56,996 bases of DNA from an uncultured Nitrososphaera sp. (GCA_946480575.1 CAMLKF010000005.1:1-56996), one strand, 5' to 3'. Shown: positions 41,644 to 51,494, numbered from the stretch's first letter. Made by a program: numbers and translations. Notes: generated by a model not told the origin, from the letters alone.

Positions 41644-43095
41644 ATGAACCTTGATCAGTGGTGCGAGCTAGACGAGCGCATCTACGTTGCTGAGTCAGAC
41701 GAGCGCTACAAGCAGTACGCAGGATTAAAGCACAGTGAGCGGATGATAGAGCAGCTCGCTGAAATGAAAAACATCAACGCTCAGATTTTCCTAGACACTT
41801 TTTCTTCAGAGCCAAGGAAGCTGTTCCTTACTGCCATTGAAAACATCGCAGACTCGTCGACAAAAAAGCTGGAACTAAAATTATTCAACATGCGGAACGC
41901 CAAGATCGTTTCTTCAAAGCACCGCTTTGGCAAGGTCCCCGTTAACTGGAGCACGTGGCGCCAGTTCAACAGCGCACAAAAAGACCCTTCGAAAAGAAAG
42001 CAGGTGTTTGACGAATTCATAACCAAGACGAAATACGTATCGCCTGTTATCAAGGAGCGCTTCAGGAAAATAGGTGAGGTCTATGAGAAGCACTCGAACA
42101 AAAAGCTCGACCCACTCGACGGCTACCTTGAAAACGAAAAGATCTCGTACTCGCAACTCATAGATTTCGTCAAGTCAATGGGCCGGCAGGCAAAAAAGCC
42201 CTTCCAAGAAGCACTGGCAGACATCTCGAAAAAGGTGCTTGGGAGAGAAGCTGAATACTATGATGATTTCTATTTTTTCCGCAACAGGGTCTATTCTGAC
42301 CTTGAAAGGGAATTTGCGGGAGTGAGGCCGCCAGACCAGGTGAGGCGCACGCTGGAGGCGATGCAGTTTAACCTCTCAAGCATCCGCTTTGACACCGAGG
42401 ACAGGGCGAACAAGTACCCTTCGCCGATATGCTTCTTTGTGCAGGTGCCAAGCGACGTCCGGGTGCTGTACAAGAGCGAAAGCCCCTACTTTGACCTACA
42501 GGGGTGCTACCACGAAATGGGCCACGCCGTCCATGCAGCATCGATAAACCCAAAGCTGGAGTACTGGAACAGGTACGGCTTTCCAATGGGCGTCGCCGAG
42601 ATATTCTCAATATTCCTAGAGGGGCTGACAAAGAACCGGCGGTACCTGTCGTCGCTTGGAGTGCACGATGAGCGTGTCCTTGAAGAAATAGAGGCAAGGA
42701 ACAATTTCATGGAATTGTTCTTTGTCACCTTTTACACCGCAAACTCGCTCATGAAAGCCGAGTTTTGGCGCAAGAACTTGTCGATGGACAAGGCGAGCAA
42801 TCTCTACGGCAGGCTGATAAAGAAATACACCGGCCTTGAAGTGCCCGGCGAGTACTGGATGCTCCACCACATATTGCCTGACGCGATAATGTATGTGCCA
42901 AGCTACCTCCTTGCTGCAGTGCGCGCGGCAGAGCTGGAGCGCCAGCTGCAAGACAGATTTGGCGAAGAATGGTGGACGCAGACGGAGGTGGGCAGGCACA
43001 TCCGAGAGATAATGGAGCCGGGCGCCATGATAGACCTGCCAAGGTTCTCGAGGCTTGATGCCAGCCTATTTATGAACGAAATCACCGCGCGCTGA
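41644..43095 (+). CDS. M3-family metallopeptidase (oligoendopeptidase-like)
   Basis: 483 residues from the ATG at 41644 (an upstream extension to 41572 overlaps the Rieske relic). The catalytic zinc motif is in CYHEMGHAVHAASI (HExxH), with a downstream Glu in GVAEIFSIFLEGL, the M3 arrangement; a helical fold surrounds it. It cleaves peptides in the cytoplasm. The motif FDLQGCYHE has the expected Phe before the zinc site. A strong hairpin follows the stop (43107-43151). Confidence 0.83.
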   Translation: MNLDQWCELDERIYVAESDERYKQYAGLKHSERMIEQLAEMKNINAQIFLDTFSSEPRKLFLTAIENIADSSTKKLELKLFNMRNAKIVSSKHRFGKVPVNWSTWRQFNSAQKDPSKRKQVFDEFITKTKYVSPVIKERFRKIGEVYEKHSNKKLDPLDGYLENEKISYSQLIDFVKSMGRQAKKPFQEALADISKKVLGREAEYYDDFYFFRNRVYSDLEREFAGVRPPDQVRRTLEAMQFNLSSIRFDTEDRANKYPSPICFFVQVPSDVRVLYKSESPYFDLQGCYHEMGHAVHAASINPKLEYWNRYGFPMGVAEIFSIFLEGLTKNRRYLSSLGVHDERVLEEIEARNNFMELFFVTFYTANSLMKAEFWRKNLSMDKASNLYGRLIKKYTGLEVPGEYWMLHHILPDAIMYVPSYLLAAVRAAELERQLQDRFGEEWWTQTEVGRHIREIMEPGAMIDLPRFSRLDASLFMNEITAR

Positions 43096-43106
43096 TTATT
43101 GTTTTT

Positions 43107-43151
43107 GGTCCTGCTCTGCAGTCCAGCCAGCAGTTCCCTCAGAGCAGGACC
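43107..43151. terminator. 12-bp hairpin after the M3 peptidase gene
   Basis: GGTCCTGCTCTG (43107-43118) and CAGAGCAGGACC (43140-43151) are perfect complements across a 21-base loop, 12 bases after the TGA stop. A GTTTTT run precedes it. It may be a terminator or RNA-stabilising element; archaeal terminators usually depend on T-runs, so the role is unproven. Confidence 0.4.
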
Positions 43152-43271
43152 GAGGCATTTGCCACTTGCGCCTGCTACTCACGTGGGCTTCATTGCAAAT
43201 ACGTGGGATATAACAAGATCGGCAGTAGAATAACGGAATCCTGTATATAGCGCGCACTATACATACTGATC

Positions 43272-43484
43272 ATGAGTAGCTACCTCTTCTATGTAGTCTC
43301 TGCCGAGCTGGTTTTTAGCGTTCGCCTGTACATGAGAAAGGTGATGGAAAATCCTCGCAGATGCAAGTGCGATGAGTGCAAGAGCCCTGACGTGATCCTG
43401 CAAGAGCTCGACCGCATTGCGTTAGTGCGCGTCAGAAGAGAAGCGCCGCAGCAGCAACAGGTAACGGTCGCAGAGCCGTCCTAA
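43272..43484 (+). CDS. Small Cys-containing hypothetical protein
   Basis: 70 residues from ATG at 43272; a shorter form starts at the Met in MRKVMENPRRCKCDECKSPD. The C-terminal part has three Cys (RCKCDEC) and a Gln-run tail. It converges on the proteasome gene and overlaps its end by a few bases. Coding status moderate. Confidence 0.5.
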   Translation: MSSYLFYVVSAELVFSVRLYMRKVMENPRRCKCDECKSPDVILQELDRIALVRVRREAPQQQQVTVAEPS

Positions 43485-44149
43485 AAGATGACGCCCACTG
43501 CGCTCTTTTGTTCCTTGGTCAGCTCGCGATAGCCGTTATTGTCGATGATGACGACGTTGATGTTGTCGCCGGTTCCGGCGTTTCTCCTGATGGCGGCCGC
43601 TATTGCCTGCATCGCGACCTTGTACGCGTCGTTCACGCTCATGCCGTCCTTGAACTCGGACTCGAGGTAGCCGTAGGCGACGGGCGAGCCGCTGCCAGTG
43701 GAGATGAATTTTTCAGTAGTCATCGAGCCAAAGAGGTCAATGTTGTAGATTTGGCTGCCTTCTCCATGAGTATAGCCTGCCATAATGATCTGCACGTAAT
43801 ACGGGAAGTATCGCTGGTTGAACAGGACGTTTGAGCACAGTCTTGCCGCGGACTTGACCGGCATCAGCTCCTTATTCTGGAACCTATAAAGGTTAGAGTT
43901 GTAGCGCATGGTATCAACGAGGTTCTGCGCGTCGGCCACGCCGCCTGCTATTGTCATTGCAAGGTGCCTGTCGACCTGTTGAATCTTCATCACGTGCCTG
44001 TCGGCGATAAAGAGCCCCGCGCTGGCGCGCGTGTCGGCTGCAAGCACTACCCCGTCCTTGCATGTCAGAGCGCAGGTAGTAGTTCCCTTCTTTATCTGAT
44101 CGGCTATATAATCAGGATATCTTTTGTCCTGCGGATACATATACGTCAT
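43481..44149 (-). CDS. psmB: Proteasome beta subunit (catalytic)
   Basis: 222 residues. A 22-residue propeptide ends at KKG, exposing the catalytic Thr23 of TTTCALTCKDG. Conserved Asp and Lys: VVLAADTRASAGLFIADRHV with K54 in VMKIQQVD, and Ser in STGSGSPVAYGYLESEFKDG. It forms the inner rings of the 20S proteasome, which Cdc48 (54501) may feed. TATA-like TTTTAAAT about 20-28 bases upstream. Confidence 0.95.
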   Translation of the reverse strand: MTYMYPQDKRYPDYIADQIKKGTTTCALTCKDGVVLAADTRASAGLFIADRHVMKIQQVDRHLAMTIAGGVADAQNLVDTMRYNSNLYRFQNKELMPVKSAARLCSNVLFNQRYFPYYVQIIMAGYTHGEGSQIYNIDLFGSMTTEKFISTGSGSPVAYGYLESEFKDGMSVNDAYKVAMQAIAAAIRRNAGTGDNINVVIIDNNGYRELTKEQKSAVGVIF

Positions 44150-44167
44150 TTTGTGAAGCCTTACCTG

Positions 44168-44209
44168 ATTTAAAAGTATCTGCCTCTTCTCCCTGTTTAT
44201 TTTATATCA
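44168..44209. promoter_or_regulatory. Divergent promoters of psmB and leuC
   Basis: Between the starts at 44149 and 44238 lie ATTTAAAAGT (44168-44177; psmB, minus strand) and TTTATATCA (44201-44209; leuC, plus strand), each 20-37 bases from its start. Short or no leaders are implied. Confidence 0.5.
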
Positions 44210-44237
44210 CCCTTTAGTTGATATTTCACTCATCAGC

Positions 44238-45656
44238 TTGTCACCAAAGACGATATTTGAGAAGATCTGGGACAGCCACGTCGTATACGAAAAAGAAGGA
44301 GGCGGCCCGTCGCTATTGTACATAGATAGGCACTTGGTGCACGAAGTGACTTCTCCACAAGCCTTTGACGGGCTGCGCATGAACAACCGGCGCGTCAGGC
44401 GTCCGGACCTGACCTATGCGACGATGGATCACAACGTGCCTACAAGCGACAGGTTACTCCCCATCGTAGACCAAATATCGTCGATACAGATCCAGACGCT
44501 TGCTCAGAACTGCAGGGAATTTGGGATAACGCTCTTTGACATGCACAGCCCTGACCAAGGGATCGTGCACGTGATAGGCCCGGAGCTTGGGCTCACGCTG
44601 CCGGGCACTACTATAGCGTGCGGCGACAGCCACACGTCGACACACGGCGCATTTGGAGCGCTTGCACTTGGGATTGGCACAAGCGAGGTGGAGCACGTGC
44701 TTGCAACGCAGTGCATGTGGATGGACAGGCCCAAGACATTTGTGATAAACATCGAAGGGAGGCGCAAAAATCCTCACGCAGTGACTGCCAAGGACATCAT
44801 ACTCTATATCATCAGAACTATCGGAACTGCCGGCGGCACTGGTTCCGTCCTCGAATACCGCGGCGAAGCAATATCCGAGCTTTCAATGGAAAACAGGATG
44901 ACGATATGCAACATGTCGATTGAAGGCGGCGCTCGGGCCGGGCTTGTAGCACCTGATGAAAAGACATTTGACTTTATCCGCGGCAGGCGCTATGCTCCAA
45001 AGGGCGAGCAGTTTGAAAAGGCTGTCAAGCACTGGAGAAGCCTCAGGACTGACGCAAACGCCAAATTTGACAAGTCCGTCACTTTTGGCGTCAGCTCGCT
45101 GGCGCCGCAGGTAAGCTGGGGCACGAACCCGGGAATGGTAACAGATGTGACAGGCGAGGTGCCAGACCCAGACGAATACGCCAAGGGGAACGAGAACGAG
45201 CGCAAGGCGGCTGCGCGCGCTCTTGAATACATCGCGCTAGAGCCCGGGACGCCTGTCACTGACATTAGGCTCGACAGAGTGTTCATAGGCTCGTGCACCA
45301 ACTCACGGCTCGAAGATTTGGTAGAGGCGTCGCTTGCTGTAAAGGGCAAAAAGGTGTCGTCAAATGTAAGAGCGATGGTCGTGCCCGGCTCGCAGCAGGT
45401 AAAGTTTGCGGCAGAGCAGCTTGGCCTTGACAGGGTGTTCAGGGAAGCCGGCTTTGAGTGGCGCGAGTCAGGTTGCAGCATGTGCCTTGGTATGAACCCG
45501 GACATCCTTGCGCCCGGCGAGCGCTGCGCAAGCACCTCAAACCGCAACTTTGAAGGCAGGCAGGGGGCAGGGGGCAGGACACACCTTGTAAGCCCGGTGA
45601 TGGCCGCAGCCGCAGCAATCGAGGGGCACTTTGTCGACGTGAGGGAGTGGCTCTAG
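44238..45656 (+). CDS. leuC: 3-isopropylmalate dehydratase large subunit
   Basis: 472 residues, TTG start, aconitase superfamily. Substrate/cluster motifs: [41 protein letters not shown] and [11 protein letters not shown], supplying the three Cys of the [4Fe-4S] cluster. It isomerises 2- to 3-isopropylmalate with LeuD. leuD follows after four bases. Distinguished from aconitase by length and the split small subunit; homoaconitase specificity cannot be excluded. Confidence 0.93.
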   Translation: MSPKTIFEKIWDSHVVYEKEGGGPSLLYIDRHLVHEVTSPQAFDGLRMNNRRVRRPDLTYATMDHNVPTSDRLLPIVDQISSIQIQTLAQNCREFGITLFDMHSPDQGIVHVIGPELGLTLPGTTIACGDSHTSTHGAFGALALGIGTSEVEHVLATQCMWMDRPKTFVINIEGRRKNPHAVTAKDIILYIIRTIGTAGGTGSVLEYRGEAISELSMENRMTICNMSIEGGARAGLVAPDEKTFDFIRGRRYAPKGEQFEKAVKHWRSLRTDANAKFDKSVTFGVSSLAPQVSWGTNPGMVTDVTGEVPDPDEYAKGNENERKAAARALEYIALEPGTPVTDIRLDRVFIGSCTNSRLEDLVEASLAVKGKKVSSNVRAMVVPGSQQVKFAAEQLGLDRVFREAGFEWRESGCSMCLGMNPDILAPGERCASTSNRNFEGRQGAGGRTHLVSPVMAAAAAIEGHFVDVREWL

Positions 45657-45660
45657 CAGG

Positions 45661-46257
45661 ATGGAACCTTTCACTGCATTGAAAAGCAAGGGGACTCCGC
45701 TTGACAGGGTCAACATCGACACCGACCAGATTGTTCCAAAACAGTTCTTAAAGCTTGTCAGCAGGACCGGCTTTGGCAAGTACCTCTTTTATGACTGGCG
45801 CTTTGACAGGGAAGGCAAGCCAAGAGATGACTTTGTGCTTAACAACCCGAAATACGCCGGGAGGCAGGTGCTGCTAGCGCGGGATAACTTTGGAAGCGGA
45901 AGCTCCCGAGAACACGCGGCCTGGGCCATACTCGATTATGGGTTCCGGGCAGTGATAGCGCCGTCCTTTGCAGATATTTTCTACAACAACTGCTTCAAGA
46001 ACGGCATACTCCCAGTAAGATTGAAGCCCGAAGAAGTCGACTATTTGTTCAAAAACGACGACCTTGAAATCGAGATCGACCTTGCAAGACAGCTTGTGGT
46101 TGCTGGCGGCAGGAAGATGCACTTTGAGATAGACGAGTTCCGCAAAAAGCTGCTTCTTGAAGGGCTTGACAACATCAGCCTCACCTTGCAGCTTGAAAGC
46201 CACATTGCAAGGTACGAACGGCAGAGCAGAACGTTTGCGTTTGCGTCTGCGCTTTGA
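45661..46257 (+). CDS. leuD: 3-isopropylmalate dehydratase small subunit
   Basis: 198 residues, swivel domain partner of LeuC: NIDTDQIVPKQFLKLVSRTG, the FGSGSSREHAAWAI motif and PSFADIFYNNCFKNGILPV, all standard LeuD signatures. Starts four bases after leuC. Together with ilvE it indicates leucine synthesis. Confidence 0.93.
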   Translation: MEPFTALKSKGTPLDRVNIDTDQIVPKQFLKLVSRTGFGKYLFYDWRFDREGKPRDDFVLNNPKYAGRQVLLARDNFGSGSSREHAAWAILDYGFRAVIAPSFADIFYNNCFKNGILPVRLKPEEVDYLFKNDDLEIEIDLARQLVVAGGRKMHFEIDEFRKKLLLEGLDNISLTLQLESHIARYERQSRTFAFASAL

Positions 46258-46300
46258 CAAGATTTTTATCCCAAGGCTAGTGGGAGATTGATGAAGGCAG

Positions 46301-47671
46301 TTGGCCGGCATTGTCGCCATTTACAGTCATAGCGCGGCGGATAAGAACGTCATCTACTACCTTGCTCACTCGATGAGGATGCTCCAGCACAGGGGCAAGG
46401 CGTACTGGAAAATGATGGTTGGAGGCGCTGCGGCAGGCACAGAAGGTATGCTTCCTGCCGATGAAGCGATCCTGCGGGTCGCGCAGAAGGAAAAGCTGCA
46501 TGGAAGCAACGGCATTGGCTACCTCTCAAAGAGGCCGCCGCCCTTTCCAAGCATGAATACCGTCTGGGTGGCATTTGACGGCTTCTTTGTCGACACTGAA
46601 AAACTCCACCTGCACCCGTACATCGGACCGGCTAGGGATTCTGACTCGCTCTTCAAGATCTACCACATTTTCACGCAGCTTTTGCTTGAGCGAAAGAACG
46701 CCGAGCGGGCGGCCGAGTTCTTGGACAGGCACCTCCGCGGCAATCTGATGATAAAGGTTAGCGACGAGATTTACGCTTACCGTGACGGCACTGGCTTCAA
46801 GCCGCTTGTCACGGGAGCTAACAAGGACAAGACCCTCAACATCATTGCGTCCGAGAATTCCCTGAGGACCTCGCTTGTCGACATGGAGTTTGCAGATGTC
46901 AAGCCCGGCCAGCTTCTGAAGATGAGCAAAAAGGGCGGGCTCGAGGTTCTGGCAAGCACCTCGACTCCGAGGATGATGATGGATCCATTCGAGTTCATCA
47001 GGGAGTCAAACGTCGTTGCAACCGTCAACGGCAAGAGTATCTACCAGATCCGCAAGAATATAGGGAAAGAGCAGGCAAACTTTCTCTCAAAAGAGCTCGA
47101 CATCGACTCGGCGTATGCAGAGCCTGACTACACCCGGCCGATGGCCCTTGGCTTTGGCCTTGAATACCAGAAATACTCAAGGACCTTCGAGCTTGCAGAG
47201 GGCATAATCAAGGACAGGTACGACGACGCGGACCACATGATAGACTTTTCCGAGCAGGTCAGCAAGAACAAGCTGCTCACGACCGGCAGGTCATTGAAAT
47301 TTGTCATGCAGAACCTTGTGCAGGGCAAAAAGATAGCGACCGTGCAGGGCACTATCCAGACCGGTAGCACCACGCGCGAAACGATATACTACCTGAAGAA
47401 CGCAGGCGCCAAGCGCATAAACGTCATCGTGAGCTACGTCCCGACAGTGGATGGGAGGCAGGTCGGACTCTACACACAGAACCGCGACCTTGTTGCAAAC
47501 AAGTATGTGGGCGAGGCGTCGTCCATAAACGAACTGAACCAGAACGTAGCAAGAGAGATAGGGGCTGACTCGGTCTATTACAACTCGCCGGCGGTCCTTG
47601 CAAAGGGGATAGGCGTGCCCGAAAACAACCTGTGGCTCCCCGAGTGGATAAGGTTCCTCGATTACAAATGA
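46301..47671 (+). CDS. PurF-like amidophosphoribosyltransferase paralogue lacking catalytic residues
   Basis: 456 residues, TTG start. It has an Ntn-type glutamine amidotransferase fold (MAGIVAIYSH … LQHRGKAYW … SNGIGYLS) and a C-terminal phosphoribosyltransferase-like domain. The nucleophilic Cys that must follow the initiator Met (MCGI) is Ala. In the PRPP loop the acidic pair of PurF (VDDSIVRGTT) is replaced (ATVQGTIQTGSTT). Both active sites look disabled, so it is probably a regulatory or structural paralogue; the family probably exists as a true PurF elsewhere. The next gene starts within its TGA (ATGA). Confidence 0.8.
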   Translation: MAGIVAIYSHSAADKNVIYYLAHSMRMLQHRGKAYWKMMVGGAAAGTEGMLPADEAILRVAQKEKLHGSNGIGYLSKRPPPFPSMNTVWVAFDGFFVDTEKLHLHPYIGPARDSDSLFKIYHIFTQLLLERKNAERAAEFLDRHLRGNLMIKVSDEIYAYRDGTGFKPLVTGANKDKTLNIIASENSLRTSLVDMEFADVKPGQLLKMSKKGGLEVLASTSTPRMMMDPFEFIRESNVVATVNGKSIYQIRKNIGKEQANFLSKELDIDSAYAEPDYTRPMALGFGLEYQKYSRTFELAEGIIKDRYDDADHMIDFSEQVSKNKLLTTGRSLKFVMQNLVQGKKIATVQGTIQTGSTTRETIYYLKNAGAKRINVIVSYVPTVDGRQVGLYTQNRDLVANKYVGEASSINELNQNVAREIGADSVYYNSPAVLAKGIGVPENNLWLPEWIRFLDYK

Positions 47672-48003
47672 AAACAAGTGACGTCGAGCCGGGCAGGATT
47701 GCAAGGCCGCCTGACAGGACAAAGACACTGCTGGCCGGCGGCGCACAGAAAAACCAGGGCTTTGTTATTAACAAAATACAGATGCGGCAGTACATCGAGC
47801 GGAAGGATGAGCACATTGGCGATTATTCACTTCTTACCGTAGTTGTCGAGACAGACAGGGGAAGCGTGGAAATGAAGTACGACGAGGGATTTAGGGGCCC
47901 TGACGCGCTGGAATCTGCGGTGGCGATGCTAACTCAGTACGTCGGCCTTGCGCCGCTCATTAACCGCGCGCTTATAGAGCTCCACCGACAACAGCAGGAA
48001 TAA
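47668..48003 (+). CDS. Conserved hypothetical protein coupled to the PurF-like gene
   Basis: 111 residues from the ATG that overlaps the upstream stop (a frame opening at 47632 is rejected). Basic N-terminus (RIARPPDRTKTLLAGGAQKN), central beta-rich part (YSLLTVVVETDRGSVEMKYD) and a helical end with Gln run. Translational coupling suggests a shared function or complex with the PurF-like protein. Confidence 0.7.
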   Translation: MKTSDVEPGRIARPPDRTKTLLAGGAQKNQGFVINKIQMRQYIERKDEHIGDYSLLTVVVETDRGSVEMKYDEGFRGPDALESAVAMLTQYVGLAPLINRALIELHRQQQE

Positions 48004-48089
48004 AAAACGTAACAAATTTTTTTCATAGAACGCTCTAGAATAATGCTGCCCCGGTGACATATAGGACGAATATTCATTTTAAGCCAGTG

Positions 48090-48236
48090 ATGGCAACGAT
48101 AACTACAAAATTCAATTTTCTGCACAGAGCGAGGATGTGTGCCTGCGGCCACCACATGAAATACCACATACAGGGCACCTCAAAATGTCTGTTTGGCGTG
48201 TGCGGCTGCGATCGCTACGCGGCGTGCAGCAGCTAG
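48090..48236 (+). CDS. Cys/His-rich zinc microprotein
   Basis: 48 residues from ATG at 48090 (an upstream GTG at 48054 is possible): MATITTKFNFLHRARMCACG, HHMKYHIQGTSKCLFGVCGC, ending CSS. Six to seven Cys and three His suggest a zinc-binding knuckle. It converges on the HAD gene, meeting it at the stop. Confidence 0.6.
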   Translation: MATITTKFNFLHRARMCACGHHMKYHIQGTSKCLFGVCGCDRYAACSS

Positions 48237-48817
48237 AGTAGTAACTTTTCCGCCTCACTAAGCGTACTTACCCTCACCGGCCAGTCAAAATTCTTGTTCC
48301 ACGGCTGGTTGAATAGTATCGCCAACTTGGGCGCAATGATGTCTATAAGGTTCTTGGGCGCGTCGTCTATGAGCACGTCAAACGGGTAGTTTGCCTTTGG
48401 CATTGCGTCGTAAATGAACACAAGCTCGTCGGCGTAAACGTGCTGAAGGTCAAGCCACTTGGCAACGTACGGTACAGTCGGCCTCTCCCTCTTTGTGATT
48501 ATAGAGATCCTGTAGCCTTTGCGGTGGATCCTTTTAGTCACCTCGCCGATGTTGGGCTCAGTTGGTGGGATCTCGCGCCATCTATGTTTCCAGACGTAGC
48601 TGAAATACCTGTATACTTGATCAGGGGTTACTGGCAGAATAGTCGGGATGTCCCACTGCAAGATGTCTTTTTTGGCGACGCGCGTGTTCCTTCGCTTGCT
48701 GTACTCGTCAGCCCACACAAGCATGACGTCTGCAAGGACAGAGTCGACATCGATTGCCACGGTCTTGACTGCGCTAGTGATTTTTGGCTCAGCCTGTTCT
48801 TCAACTGGGGTTGTCAA
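48233..48817 (-). CDS. HAD-superfamily 5'-nucleotidase-like phosphatase
   Basis: 194 residues. Motif I is AIDVDSVLADVMLVWADEYS (Asp nucleophile and Asp acid/base), motif II Thr/Ser in ISIITKRERP, and the C-terminal DVLIDDAPKNLID supplies the acidic metal ligands. It resembles 5'(3')-deoxyribonucleotidase/NT5C-type enzymes. Substrate unknown. Confidence 0.78.
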   Translation of the reverse strand: MTTPVEEQAEPKITSAVKTVAIDVDSVLADVMLVWADEYSKRRNTRVAKKDILQWDIPTILPVTPDQVYRYFSYVWKHRWREIPPTEPNIGEVTKRIHRKGYRISIITKRERPTVPYVAKWLDLQHVYADELVFIYDAMPKANYPFDVLIDDAPKNLIDIIAPKLAILFNQPWNKNFDWPVRVSTLSEAEKLLL

Positions 48818-48849
48818 TTGGGCAGTTATTATTATTGATAAAATCTGTA

Positions 48850-49690
48850 TTTATAGAATAGCAATGCGGGCTTACTTACGGAGACAGTTCCATCGTGATC
48901 AGCTCCTTCCTCGGCCTCCTTATGAACACTTGGGGGTTTGTGCCCTTTCATGTTAACATTCTCTGAAACCCGCTTGGCCAGAAGGAGCGCAGAGGCCGCT
49001 AGTGGCCTCCAGAGCAGGAAATCCGGGTCCCTCGTATACGAGTCAAGGACCGACTTAGCGGCCCAGTAGGCGGGCGGGTGGTACGTCAGCGCTATTCGAG
49101 AAGCTGATCGCGGGAGCTATGCAAGATGTAGCCCGCGTACTCGTAGACCTCGTCCTTTGCGGCGTAATCCTGGGCGGCGATCCTGACCTGCCCTCGCTTC
49201 ATGTGACCTGCGGGATGGTGTCTAGGTTGTTCTCAGACTCGATAGTATTTACCCACTCGCCAAGCGTGCTCAGCATACGAGAGTCGCTGCCAGCAACGGC
49301 AGGCACGTCATTGTCCTTTGCAAACTTGGCCGCGACAATGTTTGAGAAGCGGTCGACGTTGTCTCGCTGTTGAAGGAGCCCATCATGTCGCACATCGATG
49401 CCTTTTCCCGTATGCCGTTGGTGACTGCAAAGGGTTGGGCAGCTCATGACACAGCGTTCTGCCGCTCTAGCTCGTCAATGGTTTCCTCAAGGGTAATCAT
49501 CATCGGCCTGATCGTCTTTTCTATGCCGTACGCAAGCACGTGGTTGTTGTTGTTGTCGTCGTTGTCGTCTATCGTTATCTTTTTTGCAGGGTAGATCCCG
49601 ATGTTCCTGTATTTTTCGTGGTTATTTTGGTACCAGATTATCTCTACCTATAGTCGTCAAGAGCGTTTATTATGGTTGGTGATAAAGAGG
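48850..49690 (-). pseudogene. Shattered PHP-domain metal-dependent hydrolase
   Basis: Leftward from about 49690, pieces in different frames spell EIIWYQNNHEKYRNIGIYPA, HVLAYGIEKTIRPMMITLEE ending at a stop, AAQPFAVTNGIREKASMCDM, DNVDRFSNIVAAKFAKDNDV and PAVAGSDSRMLSTLGEWVN, then YHPPAYWAAKSVLDSYTRDP. These match PHP-type phosphoesterase blocks in order (the SD motif, normally SDAH, reads SDSR). Several frameshifts and stops. The minus-strand direction and the adjacency to the HAD gene suggest one old unit. Confidence 0.75.
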
Positions 49691-50020
49691 ACATCAATTC
49701 TCTTCTTCAGAGCTGCTCTTCGAACCGGACGCTGTAGTCAAAGGGCATGCACGTCGAGCCGTTCTGGTAGTTCTAAAAGGTATAATATGGCAGCGAAGTT
49801 CTGCTTTGAGAATCTCGGCCGTATACATTCAAGCCTTGTCAGCAATGATTTTCGTGTCATTTGGATATATATATACGAACGATAGGCAGCGAAAATTGCT
49901 TGTATACACGTATATATGTCATAGCTATTCTAGTGCCTGTTAAAATATTGGATGATTGCTAGCGATATTGAACACATATTATTCTTGCCTGATCATTCAA
50001 AGAGCATCGAATAGTGTCTC
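49691..50020. other. Intergenic region, no feature recognised
   Basis: AT-rich, with repeated TATATA stretches at 49865-49920. No gene, tRNA or clear repeat. Confidence 0.5.
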
Positions 50021-50263
50021 TCATATGATATGCCCAAAGTGATCTTCGTCGATCTTTTCCTTTTCGTTCTCATCGCTATATGCAGTCTTGTAGTCTTGAT
50101 ATAAGGACAGTTTGATGTTATCCGCCAATTCTTGGAGCTCCCCCTTGTCATTAAGTTCATTTTTTTTCTTTGGATGTATGCCTAGTGACTTCAATTCACT
50201 ATTGAGGTAACCATTATTGTCCATCCGTTCTTCGCTGAAGGCTTTACCTTTACTAGATGACAT
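50021..50263 (-). CDS. Small charged hypothetical protein
   Basis: 80 residues from ATG at 50263: strongly acidic/basic and predicted disordered to helical (MDNNGYLNSELKSLGIHPKK, LYQDYKTAYSDENEKEKIDE). No motif. A longer frame to 50305 gives an unlikely leader. Isolated in a gene-poor segment. Confidence 0.5.
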   Translation of the reverse strand: MSSSKGKAFSEERMDNNGYLNSELKSLGIHPKKKNELNDKGELQELADNIKLSLYQDYKTAYSDENEKEKIDEDHFGHII

Positions 50264-50935
50264 CCCCTCTTTTTTCCCACCTCGGCTGCACGATTTTGCC
50301 CACAATGGAATTTAACACCTATGGAACAGATTGCTGGTCCGAAGTTTTACAATTCTTCATGCGGTCATGTCATTATTGGCAGTATTGCAGCATGATATTG
50401 CTGCTATTCGTCTATAACGCCAAAAGACAAGTCAATCCGCTTAGCCGGCATCAAAAATAATTGTTATACGGCCAAGCAAAGAGTAAATGCAGATGAACTG
50501 AAATTGATAAAAGGGAAAAAGGAGGTTAGAGGTATACGTTCCTTACATTATTAGTAGAGCTCTATAGTCGTGCGACCAACATTCTTGCCTGCTTAAAGAT
50601 GCAAGGCATCAAATCTGCATTATTAATCCTGCAAACAGCAAAATGCTATGCACCTTCTAATGCGATATAAGTCATGGGAAATCCAATGAGTGGGAATGCC
50701 AGCGGATCAAAGCCAACCATATGTGTGCCCTTATATGGTTCTCAGATGCAAGGTTGCATTGGTAAACACTTGACATTTGCAAATTAGAATTAAAAGTTAT
50801 TTAATACTTGATAGGAATTAGAAAGTATAGCGCTATGTTGGGCTCTAGATAAAAAGAAAAATTACATGACTTTGTCCTTCAGTGATCAATTCCTTAGGCT
50901 AGCCCACCCAATTTTGCCCCCCACTCGATCATCGC
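50264..50935. other. Long gene-poor stretch
   Basis: About 670 bases with no supported gene. A plus-strand frame at 50257-50460 has unnatural composition. An A/G-rich stretch with a GGAGGTTAG element near 50521 and several AT-rich promoter-like elements near 50795-50830 are present. Could host an unrecognised small RNA. Confidence 0.4.
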
Positions 50936-51376
50936 TCAATCGACAAATCTAAAGTCTTCCTTAATCGTTATTAACGCTATATGGGTATTGGTTCTTTCTA
51001 CATATGGAAATGACAGGTCCTTTTTTACAAAGTTGCTGAGGTGCCTTCGATTTTTGAACTTAGCGATAACTATCATGTCAATCAGCCCTGAGATATCGTA
51101 AACCGCGCAAACGTTTGGAAATTTCGCTATCTGCTTTTGGATTTCCATGATTTTGCCTTTGGCTGCAGTTATTTCGATCACAGCAGTCAAATCGTAGCCG
51201 AGTCTTTCATGGTCTGGTAAAGCAGCATACGACTTGATAATTCCATCTTTCTCTAGGTTCTGCACCCTGGATAGTACAGTAGGCGGAGAAACTCCTATAC
51301 CTTCAGCTATTTTGCGATAGGATGCTCTCGCATCTGATGTCAGCTTTCTAAGTATCTTAACATCTGTTTCGTCCAT
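50936..51376 (-). CDS. Lrp/AsnC-family transcriptional regulator
   Basis: 146 residues: helix-turn-helix (DVKILRKLTSDARASYRKIA … VSPPTVLSRVQNLEKDGI) and RAM ligand-binding domain (LTAVIEITAAKGKIMEIQKQ, VCAVYDISGLIDMIVIAKFK). A full-length Lrp, unlike the two stand-alone RAM proteins. Monocistronic, divergent from the helical repeat gene. Confidence 0.9.
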   Translation of the reverse strand: MDETDVKILRKLTSDARASYRKIAEGIGVSPPTVLSRVQNLEKDGIIKSYAALPDHERLGYDLTAVIEITAAKGKIMEIQKQIAKFPNVCAVYDISGLIDMIVIAKFKNRRHLSNFVKKDLSFPYVERTNTHIALITIKEDFRFVD

Positions 51377-51494
51377 GTGGTACTGAGCCGCTGCTCTTTA
51401 ACGGATATAAAGTGTTGCAATGATTAAAGTGCCTTTTGTTAAGAATAACGGTCATACGTCTTATATCTAACAAGGACGTCATTATAATGTAGAA

